From the NCBI GenBank assembly GCA_964036195.1, contig OZ038456.1, forward strand, positions 8,556,001 to 8,620,000: a DNA stretch of 64,000 bases, in the 5' to 3' direction. The position numbers and the translations under genes are program-made. The first letter of the stretch is position 1; each line of letters begins with the position of its first letter. A model generated the notes under the pieces. It saw nothing but the letters and a program-made list of their open reading frames with translations. It was not told where the DNA came from and ran no database searches. Positions 10,891 to 21,351 of the stretch are shown in pieces. Source of the stretch: Sphaerolaimus hirsutus. Taxonomy: Eukaryota > Nematoda > Chromadorea > Monhysterida > Sphaerolaimidae.

Positions 10891-12407
10891 ATGTCCAAAG
10901 GGTCCCCAACTCCAACCAACTACCCGGCAGACATCCAACCCACCTCCACAATGGGTAGCAGCCACGAACTGACCCGACTGGCGGCGTGCGTGTGCCTCGT
11001 GTCCAGCGTGGTCGCCCTCTCCGCCATGCTCACCTTCGTGCCCGTGCTGCACAACAAGGCCGCCGCCATCCGCGCAGAGTTGAGTGGGGATATGCAACAG
11101 TTTGAAAGTGATGCGCAGGTTCTGTGGGAGGACATGGTCGTGGTCAAGGCGAGGGAGGGCAGGCAGATGGGGCTGCAGAGGCACAGGAGGCAGGCGCAGC
11201 CACAGTGCAGTCGGTTTTGTTGGGGGTATGGAAATTGAACTAGAAATTAGAAGATTTTAAGCAAGAAAACTTGATTTAAAATGATAATTAAATTTAAATG
11301 TAACTAGAAATCGGAATAAATTTTAAGCAAGAAAACTGAAAAATGGCACTGACTTTGTGGATGAGGATCATTATTTGGGGGCATTCATAGACCTTCTAAG
11401 ATGTCACATAAAGTACAAAACTGCCCAATGTAACATGCCCAAACTCATGTAAAGTCTCAAATTTTATTTTATTTTCATACCAATCATTTAGCATTCTCCA
11501 AGACACTTTATAGGAGTTCCACCTGGTCGCCAGATTAAATGCCAAGCTTAACCATCATCCATTTCAACAGCAATCTCAATCCCCACCCCACAGCCTGCGA
11601 TGAGCAGAACCGGTGCCCACCCGGAGCAGCCGGTCTCCCCGGAGCAGCTGGAGACAGTGGAGAGCCGGGTGCCCCAGGTGAAAGAGGTCCCCCGGGTGAA
11701 GCGGGGGTCGCCTTCCCCCCATGGAGATGCCTGATCTGGGCTGCATTCAGTGCCCCCGTGGCCCCAGTGGCCCAGCCGGCAATGTGGGAACCCCCGGGGA
11801 GGCCGGCACCGGTGGCCAGCCTGGCAATGATGGAAATCCTGGCAACCCCGGCAGGAAGGGATATCCTGGACAACCTGGGACACCCGGTGTAACTGGCCCC
11901 CCTGGGGAGGGTGGAGAGAAGGTTGGTAGTTTGTGGGTTTTATGAATATAAAACATGAGGGATTGCAGCCTTGAGGTATTTTGTAGTTTTGCTTGCAGCC
12001 TCTGTTTTGTGTCAATAGAGGTATCCTGTCATGAATGACTCAAATTGGTGGTCTCAAGCCATTTTTCAACCTAAACAGTACACAGTCCACAACATTTGAC
12101 CATATTATGGCCAGTTAACGAGCTCACTCCCCCCAAACCACAGGGAACTCCTGGCCGTGATGGCACCAGGGGTGGAAAGGGCGAGGCCGGCCCCGACGGG
12201 ACTCCGGGTGAAAGGGGGCAGGCAGGGCAGCCAGGACAAGCTGGCAACCTGGGCAACCCTGGCTTCCCTGGCAATTTGGGTGGGCCGGGGGAGCAGGGAG
12301 AAGCAGGGCAGGACGGCAGCCAAGGGTTCCCTGGCCAGCGCGGCCCCCCTGGACCCCCGGGCGAGGATGGCAGCTACTGCGCCTGCCCCAGGAGGACCAA
12401 TGCCTGA
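10891..12407 (+). pseudogene. Cuticle collagen copy B, frameshifted in a C tract
   Basis: Same architecture as copy A, in mirror image. Coding exons are 10891-11218, 11594-11921 and 12144-12407 (TGA). The first donor is T|GTTGGG and the next acceptor CACAG|CCTGC gives Ser-Cys-Asp. AAG|GTTGGT to CAG|GGAACT joins the two Gly-X-Y exons. The exons total 920 bases, one short of a multiple of three, because the C run at 11716-11721 has six C. Unshifted, the protein would have an anchor of about 24 hydrophobic residues, an RHRR site, two Gly-X-Y blocks and a C-terminal YCACPRR. As written, translation leaves frame after VAFPP and stops at about 11892. Its 5' leader is in frame from MSKGSP, unlike copy C. 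Confidence 0.8.
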
Positions 12408-12614
12408 GTTTGAACTATGCATGCATAGGGATATGATAAGCATTTTATTGTGATGCAAGATTCTCCTACACTTTTTACAGTGCCATGACAGTAATTATGT
12501 ACGTATGAAAGTGTAATCATATATGATTGTGTGAATTGTGAAAGTGTTCTCACTTCATCATATTGCTGGTGTGAATAGATAAACTTTTTTGTTTACGAAT
12601 GAATGTGACAAATA

Positions 12615-12983
12615 CCGCAAATCCTCGAATATGACCCCCACTCGAATAAGTTCCCCTTGAATAACTCCCCCCTGTTGGCGAGGCGAGGATAAAATACCCC
12701 CCTTGAATAACTCCCTCCATCTGGATGAAAAGGATACAATACAGCAGCGACAGCAAATACATGATGTTTATGCAGTGTAGGTATACACATCTTTTTGTTG
12801 TTGTTGGACAGCTAAATACTGAATAAAAAAAGTTGACAGCCTGCATCTGTACAATGAATTTAATTACCTACTCAAGTTTTCTGAGGAAAAATTAAATCCC
12901 CCTTGAATAACTTCCCCCTTGAATAACTCTCCCCTCAAAAACGAAAAAATAACTCCCCTGGGGTCTTTTTCAAGGATTTAGGG
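12615..12983. mobile_element. CCGCAAATCC element downstream of collagen B
   Basis: It starts CCGCAAATCCTCGAATA and ends GGATTTAGGG, with TA at 12613-12614 and 12984-12985. The other arm of the inverted duplication (near 4370) has the uninterrupted sequence GAATAAATTTTTTTGC, which serves as the empty site. Confidence 0.8.
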
Positions 12984-13431
12984 TAAATCTTTTGCATTGC
13001 ATAATACAATTTTAAGTTTTGACAGCAGTTGTACTTGATGTGAACGTTCTGAAATCATCCTGAGAAATAGTAAGGTGACTTATTCAAGGATTCATTTTGT
13101 GAGTTTACAGAAATGAAAAATCATGGTCATCAAGAAGCCCCCAAACTTGCTAGCAATTTAAGAAAATAAACCTTTCAATCACAACTCGTGTAAAATAAGT
13201 TGGCGTGGGCACTTCGATGAGTAACAGTCGTGAACTCTGTGTGAAGTGTAGAGTTCACTGACGAGCTTGACAAATGTTATATTAGAGCGAAATAATTCAT
13301 CCAGCTACAATATCCGGAACCGGGCCCGATAAATGCTTGGGTGCAAACAAACGATTTCTGACCATTCTGACTTGAACGCAGTGAAATTGCCAGTTTTTTT
13401 ACTACCAGATATCGGGCGCGAAACATCGGTG

Positions 13432-13933
13432 CAGAGTTGTTCAAAGTACCGAACTTTTTTCAAAGTATACATAAACGTAAAGTATTTAGTTTTTACTCAT
13501 CCCCTGAGTACAGAAAACGTAGAGTAAATTTTTTTACTTTTACTCATGAGTAAACATGAGTAAAATAGTTTTCCCCTAGAAAACGTAAAAGTGAGTATTT
13601 TTTCGGAATTTAGCCCCAATTTTCACTCAAAATCACTAATTTTCGTACCTTTTTGAAAATTTTCACCTTCAAATTCACTAGTTCGTGTGTTTTGGGCCGA
13701 TTTTCAAATATTTTTTTCCTATTTTTCGATTTTTCGCCTTTCTTCCCCATTTATGCCTTGAAAAAGCCCATAACAAGGCCTACCTGAATTACGTTTTCTG
13801 TTCTCGAGTACTTTTAAAAAGTATACATAAGAGCGAGAACAGGTACTTTTTCCAAACTATACGTAAACGTATTTACTACGTACTCGAGTTTACGTACTTT
13901 TTGAGTAAACGTAAATACGTATTAACAACTATG
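13432..13933. mobile_element. hAT-like element with GTAAACGTAAA array
   Basis: The element CAGAGTTGTT...AACAACTATG is flanked by an exact 8-bp duplication CATCGGTG (13424-13431 and 13934-13941). The interior is made of AAAACGTAAA and TTTTACTCA units. No transposase is encoded. Confidence 0.85.
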
Positions 13934-13961
13934 CATCGGTGCCAGTTTCACTATCGGCCAG

Positions 13962-14520
13962 AGTTGCGAAAGCGTATTTACGCTTACCCGAAATACCCGG
14001 GTAAATGGTTACCGTATTTCCTCGAAATACCCCCAGGGGGTTTATTTTTTCAGAGTGAGAATTTTGAGGGGGGTATTTCGAGGGGGGGCTTATTCGAGAG
14101 GGGGGTTATTATTTCGCCAGAAATTTCATAAATATCGTAGTAAAGTATGGGCTTTTCATACCCAGAACTGGTAATAAACGTCATCAAACGGGACGTATCA
14201 GAACATAGAAACGTAGATAGCTATACAAACTACTCTAATAGAGTAACTCTATGTACATATGCTGCGATGAGATTTGACCCCAATAAATACATCATGTAAA
14301 TACATTGTATACATGATGTATATCATTCAAGAGGGGGGTATTTCGACGGGGGGGTTATTTTTCCTCAGCTCAAAAACACCTGGGGGTATTTCGAGGGGGA
14401 GGGTTAATTTAAGGGGGGTATTTCGAGGAAATACAGTATTTATACTTACGCTTTCGTAAAATACCTTTACGCTTTATTACTCTTTCCTGGCCAAGTTACC
14501 CGGATACTAAAAGCGAAAAA
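13962..14520. mobile_element. CAGAGTTG-type array element split by a CCGTATTTCC element
   Basis: The left part starts CCAGAGTTGCGAAAGCGTAT and the right part is TTACGCTTTCGTAAAATACC. Between them is the element 14012-14436 with TA duplications (left end CCGTATTTCC, right end GGAAATACAG). Confidence 0.65.
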
Positions 14521-14550
14521 ATAACTCCTCGAGGAAATACGGTACATATT

Positions 14551-14722
14551 TACTCGGCGGACCGCAAAGTATACGCAGAATGATAAAATCTTGTGATACA
14601 TTTCGTAATTAATTATCCATTAGTTTAAATGAAATAATATGATGAAAGAACTGTATAATTTTTGGTTCATTATTCAGATGGGTTATGGTAGGTTTCCATA
14701 CTAAGTGTGATGTCCGCCGAGT
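14551..14722. mobile_element. TACTCGGCGGACC MITE variant
   Basis: Left TACTCGGCGGACCGCAAAGT, right GATGTCCGCCGAGTA. A diverged interior compared with 15878-16143. Confidence 0.6.
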
Positions 14723-14860
14723 ATATTATACCAATGTTTAAAAATTACACGAAATACATAAAACAACGTATTCGCATGTGAATTTGTTTACATGCGTTAG
14801 TATTATATTCAATAATTGATAAACTCTAGTCAAATCTAGTATCACCGATAAATCGCAAAA

Positions 14861-15709
14861 ATGAATTCTACGAACAAATTGATTCTAATTTTTCAATTTC
14901 TAATCCACCAAAGCCTGGCATTTTATCAAACTTTGCTGAACAATGGCAAAAACGACACTCTATCGAATCAAACTTTGCTATATGAGGGGAAAAACACACA
15001 CACACACATCAAGAGACGGCGTAGGGGAGACCCTGGGGATGATCTTTATGATTATTGGTGTTATTTGTGTGGGGACTTGCGTAGCTATGGGTTTAACCGT
15101 GTGCGCAAATCTACTTTGTGTAGTATTAGTCGGCATCTGCTGCAAGTGCAAAATGTGTTTTTTACAGAGTTGTAAAAAGTACCGAACTTTTTTCAAAGTA
15201 TACGTAAATGTAAAGTATTTATTCTTTACTCACCCCCTGAGGACAGAAAACGTAATGTAATTATTTATTACTTTTACTCATGAGTAAACGTGAGTAAACG
15301 TACTTTTCTCTCAGAAAACGTAAACGTGAGTACTTTCGAGAAGTTTCGCCAAAATTTTCGTTCAAAATCACTCATTTTTGTAACGTTTTGCCCGTTTTAC
15401 GCAATTTTTGACTATATATTTGGTTCTATACATATTTTCGACTACTTTCCCATATTTTTGCATATTTTCTCCTATTTTTTCCTTCTACGAACTTTCCTTC
15501 CTCCTTGAACGTAAAATATCATCAAATTATATCGCGATAGTTACAACTGCCGGATTAGATATAAAAAAGAAATAGTTGGCCCATTGCCAAGAAATGACAT
15601 TGACGTTATGTATTCGCATGCCTATTCTCATTTGCAGGGCCCCACCGAATCAGGTGGAAATGACAATGCTTCTGTTGGTGGCAATTCTAGTGTCGGTGCT
15701 GTCGAATGA
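14861..15709 (+). CDS. Possible small membrane protein, broken or frameshifted
   Basis: Not recognised. ATG 14861 opens a hydrophobic leader (LILIFQFLIHQSLAF) followed by possible N-glycosylation sites, which looks like a signal peptide plus short ectodomain. After an ACACAC run near 15000 the coding-like signal moves to another frame. That frame reads GETLGMIFMIIGVICVG and LLCVVLVGICCKCK, strongly membrane-like. A hAT-like element begins at 15165, directly after this. A possible last exon follows CATTTGCAG: 15638-15709 reads GPTESGGNDNASVGG to a stop, but the +1 frame there is also open. Either this is a small gene damaged by a dinucleotide slip or a chance run. Confidence 0.3.
15165..15515. 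mobile_element. hAT-like GTAAACGTAAA array, right end missing
   Basis: CAGAGTTGTAAAAAGTACCG begins an array nearly identical to the start of 51584-52064. The usual AACAACTATG right end was not found. Confidence 0.65.
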
Positions 15710-15877
15710 GCCTTGCATGTTTTACTTGGATTTGGCACATTTCCAATATTTATAGTTTTCTTGGCATTTCATTGATTCACCTAAATACAAAACGGATTTT
15801 CGATATTTTGCACTGACTCGCTTTTTTGTAACATTGTGTTGTTTCTTTTATGTTTGATACTAGCTCGATACTTGAAA

Positions 15878-16143
15878 TCGGTATACTCGGCGGACCGCAC
15901 GCTATGCATTTTTCTGAAGGAACCACCCCATCATGACGTCATCATTAAAAATAATAATTCCAGCAAAAAAAAAGAAAAAACATTTCGGGAAAAAACATTC
16001 CTCGTTTGTACGCGACTCCGCCTTTTTATTTTTTAAATATTTTTTCTTTTTGTGCAAGTGCATACATAAGTATCCAGTTTGCGCATAACCGACCAAGACA
16101 TAAATAATTTTGGGCGCATACTTTGCGGTTCGCCGAGTATACC
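15878..16143. mobile_element. Intact MITE with GGTATACTCGGCGGACC ends
   Basis: Inverted ends GTATACTCGGCGGACCGCA and TGCGGTTCGCCGAGTATAC. It lies 5' of collagen fragment D, at the site also occupied in copy A but empty in copy B (TCATACCAATCA). Related partial copies lie at 16800-16921, 43575-43722, 43805-43880 and 55990-56054. Confidence 0.75.
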
Positions 16144-16187
16144 AATCATTTAGCATTCTCCAAGACCCTTTTAGGAGTTCCACCTGG

Positions 16188-16378
16188 TGCCAATCCCAAG
16201 CCCTGTAAAGTGTAAAGTAAAGTGTCAAATGTAAAGTCAAATGCAAAGTAAAGTGTCAATTGTCATGCAAAGTTCAGTAATAAAATCTTTTCTTTTTTGT
16301 TTAAATTGACACTTGACTTTGCATTTGACTTTACATTTGACACTTTACTTTACACTTTGCAGGGCTTGGGACTGCCCC
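16188..16378. mobile_element. CWG-target element with proven CTG duplication
   Basis: Left end GTGCCAATCCCAAGCCC, right end GGGCTTGGGACTGCCCC, flanked by CTG at 16185-16187 and 16379-16381. Collagen copy B has the empty site TTCCACCTGGTCGCCAG (about 11517-11533). Here the same text reads TTCCACCTG, element, CTGGTCGCCAG. The 3-bp duplication is therefore seen directly. Confidence 0.9.
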
Positions 16379-16449
16379 CTGGTCGCCAGATTTAATGGCA
16401 AGCTTAGCCATGATCCATTTCAACAGCAATCTCAATCCCCATCCCGCAG

Positions 16450-16687
16450 CCTGCGACGAGCAGAACCGGTGCCCACCCGGAGCAGCCGGTCTCCCCGGAG
16501 CAGCTGGAGACAGTGGAGAGCCGGGTGCCCCAGGTGAAAGAGGTCCCCCGGGTGAAGCGGGGGTCGCCTTCCCCCCATGGAGATGCCTGATCTGGGCTGC
16601 ATTCAGTGCCCCCGTGGCCCCAGTGGCCCAGCCGGCAATGTGGGAACTCCCGGGGAGGCCGGCACCGGTGGCCAGCCAGGCAATGAT
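16450..16687 (+). pseudogene. Truncated collagen exon (fragment D)
   Basis: Only the first two thirds of the middle collagen exon is present, after an acceptor CCCGCAG. It reads [16 protein letters not shown] onward, carries the six-C deletion shared with copies A and B, and stops matching after GGQPGND, where a T run and unrelated sequence begin. No N-terminal or C-terminal exon is nearby, so this is a dead fragment. Confidence 0.85.
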
Positions 16688-17031
16688 TTTTTTTCAGTAA
16701 ACAAAGAGTTTTTGTCCCCGACCGGGGACGTTCGTCCGCGGCAGGGGACTAAAAATTTAGGCAAGGCAAGGGACTAAAAATTTAGGCCAGGCAAGCCAGC
16801 CTTTTCGTTTTTCAAAATATTTTTCTTTTTGTGAAGGTGCATACATAGGTATGCAGCTCGCGCGTTCTCGACTAAGACATAAATAATTTTGGGCGCATAC
16901 TTTGCGGTCCACCGAGTACAACATGAATTTATTTTATGTCAGCCATAATTGCAGGGAAAAAATGGATGGCTAAATAACTCTTTGTTCGTTGAATATCATA
17001 TAAGTTATGATTTCTTATCTATCAGAACATA

Positions 17032-17432
17032 CCGTATTACCTCGAATTATAACCCCCCCTTGAATAAACCCCCCCTCGAATTAACCCCCCCTCAAAATGG
17101 GCTGGGGAAATAATAACCCCCCCCCCCCCCCCCCTCGAAATACCCCCCTCCTGAATGATGGACATCGTGTATGCAATGTACATGATGTATTTATTACTAC
17201 TAATTTGGATTGCAGTGACACTTTTACGCTCATTTGTGTACAGATGTACACCTATAGCCCAAATATGACCTACTTTCTCACATTTTTTTCCGTTTTTGTG
17301 TATGAAAAAGCGTATTCTTTACTATGAATTTCACGAAAATTTCTGACGAAAAAATAAAACCCCCCTCGAATTAACCCCCCCTCAAATTTTGCTGGCGAAA
17401 TAATAAACCCGGGGTATTTCGAGGTAATACGG
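17032..17432. mobile_element. CCGTATTACCTCGAATTA element
   Basis: Left CCGTATTACCTCGAATTATA, right GGTATTTCGAGGTAATACGG, TA on both sides (17030-17031 and 17433-17434). C-rich arrays flank a short unique core. Confidence 0.8.
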
Positions 17433-17639
17433 TATTATATTTTTGAGTGAACTGCGTGGAAAGTGTGCCCAATGCAAAAGATAGGAGGCGCAAAGTTCAT
17501 TGTCATTGTACCCGATTGGTGAATGATTTTACACAGAATGCGGACACTTTTTATTTGCACGTGCAGTGTCCTGTGAATAAAGGTAGTTTTGTAACAGGTT
17601 CGAAAGTTACACGTGCAGAACTAGGGACTTAAATAAACT

Positions 17640-18340
17640 TGGCCCACGGCCAAGAATTCGGTTGTGCATTGTATGAACAAAAGTGCAATGTAATTAAGCG
17701 ACTGGAAATTGTCACTAACGAATGGGGAATGTCTGGGAATGTCAAAAATTACTTAAAATAGGCAGCGAGGCACAAGAAACAAGTTTTAGCCGGCGGCCAA
17801 GTTTATATGCGGGGAATCTCCCCAAGCGGGTTAAATAAAAGGAAAAAGCGGTGGGAGCATACGGTCAGTATACGACCTGTCAGCACCTGTTAATAACTCG
17901 GGAACTGCTTGGCGAAACATGTTGAAATTTGGATATATTATGGTTTCAGGTCGGGGCTCTTTCAGATTTCGACCATTTTTTTCTACGACCGCCCAGACCG
18001 GAGATAGGGGGGGGGTCTATAAAAACACTGTCATTTGCGTTTTTTTGGGTGTCGCCGAGAACATGCAAACTTTGAACATCAATAGCTCGGTCATTTGTGA
18101 ACCGATTTAAGTCATTAAAATGTTAAAATGATCACAAATGTTCGGAGAGTTCATTTCTGAGGTCAAATCGGAGATACACATCTGTTTATATATCGATTGA
18201 GCCCGATTTCGAAATGCAAAATTTCCGCAAAAGTTTGCTTTTTGAACATGCTATCCTATTCTCCTGATCGAGAAAAACTCAATGAAACAAAAATGAGATC
18301 GATATCTCGTTCCGATCAAAAGTTATAGCATATTTTATCT
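17640..18340. repeat. Diverged dispersed repeat, relative at 21460-22080
   Basis: GGGGGGTCTATAAAAA, followed by matching text on AATAACTCAACCATTT/AATAGCTCGGTCATTT and ATCAAAAGTTATAGCA, occurs here and near 21600-22080. No coding potential was recognised in either copy. Confidence 0.5.
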
Positions 18341-18440
18341 GTGCGCAACACACATTCACTACTACCACGCAGTACCCGCTCATTTTCTTCCGCGCAACGT
18401 GACTTCGCTGCGTGCTGCTTTTTATTTATGCTGCTGCATA

Positions 18441-19250
18441 CCGTATTTCCTCGAAATACCACCCCCCTCGAAATATCCCCCCTCAAAATGGCCACTATGA
18501 AATAATTACCCCCCCCTTGAAATACTCCCCTAATTGTATGTAAAGGAACATACATGACTAAGGCTGCGGTTTGTGAGGCGGGCAATGCCAAATACCGTAT
18601 ATCCTCGAATAAGTCCCCAGGGGAGTTATTTTTTGTCAGAGTTTTTGAGGGAGGAGTTATTCAAGGGTGGGGAGTTATTCAAGGGGGGAGTTATTTTTTC
18701 CTCATAACTTTTAGGAAAACTTGCAGGTACGTATGTATGTATACACTGCGTAAAATACACACTGTGTATCTGCTTTCGCTGCTGAAGGCTGACATTCTTT
18801 GTATTTTTTGTCTCACACACTACACTGCATTTGTATTTCGTGTTTTCACTTGTTGCAGTATCTTCTCCACTCATTAGAGAGGGGGAGTTACTCAAGGGTA
18901 GGGAGTTATTCAAGGGGGGAGTTATTTTTTCGTCAGTGCTTTTGAGAGGGGAGTTATTCAAGGGTGGGGAGTTATTCAAGTGGGGGGTCTTATTCGAGGA
19001 TATACGGTATACATTAAAAGCAATGAGCGTGTTACGTTAGAACAGTGTAAATATATATTTACAGTCTACACACTTTAAAAAGTCTATAGACTCTTTTACA
19101 TGGTGGTTTTTGTTGCATTTTTCGACATTTGTGTAGATTACAAGCGACAATTTTGTACTGGAATATCGAAAAAAAATTTGGAGAAATAATACCCCCCTCG
19201 AAATCCCCCCACCACAAATTGTGTGAAAGGGAACGTATATGAAAAAAGCT
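18441..19250. mobile_element. CCGTATTTCC element containing a CCGTATATCC element
   Basis: The outer copy starts CCGTATTTCCTCGAAATACC after TA (18439-18440). The inner element 18595-19007 has ends CCGTATATCCTCGAATAAGT and TTATTCGAGGATATACGG, with TA at 18593-18594 and 19008-19009, and an array of GAGTTATTCAAGGG. The outer interior resembles the interior of 5541-5991 (GGCAATGCAAAACAC). Confidence 0.7.
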
Positions 19251-19328
19251 ATGGTTTGTGATCCGGGCAATGCAGAACACATGTTAAAAACAATGACTGT
19301 GTTCCGTCAGACCAGGGTTATACCATCT

Positions 19329-20180
19329 ACATACTTAAACACCTTCCCGGTCACGTCCGGCACCCTATTTTTTGATATTACTTGTGACACCCTATCTCCA
19401 GTTCTAGGGCACGCCAGAAGCTGAAACTTGGGGGAGGTATTGGTGCAACCCCCCTCTGCTTCGCATGAATTTGGGGGGTCGCGGCGACCCCTCTCAGGGT
19501 GGGTCGACCTATGTGCAAATTTTTTTTGGCTTTTTTGGTGTCCCACAGCAGGTCCGGCACCCGCTGTTTTCTGAGCTGTGGGAGAGGTATAAATCTAAAA
19601 TTTTGGGGATGTGTTACCGACACCACTCCCCTACTATACACTATTCAATAATGTGAGATAAATGTGAAAAATTTCTAAAACATTCTCTTATTCTCTAAAA
19701 ACCACTGCTCTCCAATAGATGGATGGCAAAAAAATCACTTTTTGGAACTTTTTTCTCAGACACTTGAAGAGCTGGTTTACGATACTTTTAAGGGAACAGT
19801 TTGATGTTTAAAGTTATGTAAAGAACCATACCTCTAAAATGTATGCATTGCAAAATTTACTTGGGGGGAATTTCAAAGTGTAAATTTTGTAAATTTTTGT
19901 TCCTGCAATGATGTCATTATGATGTCATAAAATTTGCCCTAAATAAATTTTGCAATGCAGGCATTTTAGAGGTATAGTTCTGTACATAAAACTTTACATC
20001 TTTAAACATCAAACCCTTCCCTTTAATGTATCGTAAACCATCTCTTCAAGTGTCTAATAAAAAAAGTTCCAAAAAGTGATTTTTTTTGTCATCCAGCTAT
20101 TGGGGAGTGGTGTGTTTTAGAGAATACGCAAATTTTTGAGAAATGTTTCACATTAATCTCACATTATTGAATAGTGCTAT
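19329..20180. repeat. Dispersed repeat with large hairpin; second copy at 63090-63837
   Basis: CCGGCACCCTATTTTT, GACACCCTATCTCCAGTTCT and GGGGGGTCGCGGCGACCCCT recur in the copy at the window end. The right half is a long inverted repeat: AAGAGCTGGTTTACGATAC against GTATCGTAAACCATCTCTT, with AAAGTTCCAAAAAGTGAT on the outside. Confidence 0.75.
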
Positions 20181-20208
20181 CAAATGTACTGTATGTACTG
20201 TCATTACT

Positions 20209-20562
20209 GTATCAAAAACCCACATGGATCATGTCATGATTTGTAATTTGGTATTGTTATTGTTTGTATTGTTGGTACATTACATATTGCTTTTCTAAAA
20301 ACATGGCTAGCATGTGGGCAAGCTGAACTATAAGATATGGAAGTTGAAAGTGGAGGTATAGAAGTCCAAAGTCAATAAAGCATAATAATAATCAATTCTT
20401 TTCCATCTAACCCATACAGAGCCCGTGGTTGGATATCTTATAGTTCAGCTTGCCCGCATGCTAGCCATGTTTTTAGAAAAGCAATGGGTAATGTACCAAC
20501 AATACAAACAATAACAATACCAAATTACAAATCATGACATGATCCATGTGGGTTTTTGATAC
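20209..20562. mobile_element. Foldback MITE, arms about 130 bp
   Basis: GTATCAAAAACCCACATGG at the left is complementary to CCATGTGGGTTTTTGATAC at the right, and the complementarity continues through GCTAGCATG to TATAGTTC around a 90-base loop. Confidence 0.8.
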
Positions 20563-20579
20563 AGTGACTACAGGGGTTT

Positions 20580-21349
20580 CTGATATTGCTGATGGTAATT
20601 TGCACTGCATCGTGTCACTACATTACCATAAATTTTAAAAAGAACCCTTATTCTTACAATATTTCAAATAATGGGGTCTTATTATGTGGTGTAGATAATG
20701 CACCAGTTTTGACACAACATTACCATAGGCTGAAATAGAAAGCAATGGGAAAAACTGGCAAATAATTAGATGGTGGACCCCGCGGGCTTTATTTTCAAAG
20801 GGATTCATATCTGATGTGGTAACAAGTGTCCATTAGTATTCGTTAAAGTATAGTAAAACATGAAAACCCAACCGAAGGTCGGAGAGAATCCTGCTAGTGT
20901 TTTTATAAACTGTATGAACTATCTCTGTTGCTAAAAACTCATTGCTTTTCAGGGTGTAAATTTTCAGGGTTCGTGTCTTCAAATTTGCACTCAATGAAAA
21001 AGTGTACATGCACACCGGAACATTAATATAAAAAAGAAGATTTGTTAAAATACAGCTATTCATGGAAAACATAAGCATTATCACATAATAATTGTATATT
21101 GAAAAAAAAATTTCTATCACGAAGAAATAAGTGCACTTATCACAGATCTGCACTTTACTCATTTTTTTCCACTTTGGTCTTTACCGACATTCGGAACTAG
21201 ATGCCTCAAATGGCAGCCAAGTCGTGCTGCCCGTTGCCCTGTGTGATTACGTTGAAAAATGGGTACACCAATTTCCCATTTAAATGTTCCACCAGTTTAC
21301 AATTTGTATACAAATAATTTTTATAAAACCAACCATGGTCCAGAGTAAA
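20580..21349. other. No gene recognised
   Basis: AT-rich sequence without exon-like frames, clear inverted ends or matches to the other repeat families in the window. Confidence 0.4.
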
Positions 21350-21351
21350 TA

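Larger units (their letters stand above)
9541..13250 (+). repeat. Right arm of inverted collagen duplication
   Basis: Inverted match to 4087-8130. It carries its own insertions (10271-10690 and 12615-12983) that are absent from the left arm. It lacks the MITE that both copy A and fragment D carry in the first coding intron. Confidence 0.85.

Noticed and set aside
14943-15260. Interpreting the whole 105-codon frame as one protein
   Set aside because: The first part is out of frame with the better signal-peptide start and the last third is translated transposable-element sequence.
17447-17632. A 61-codon frame with several Cys
   Set aside because: No splice partner, conserved motif or codon bias; likely chance.
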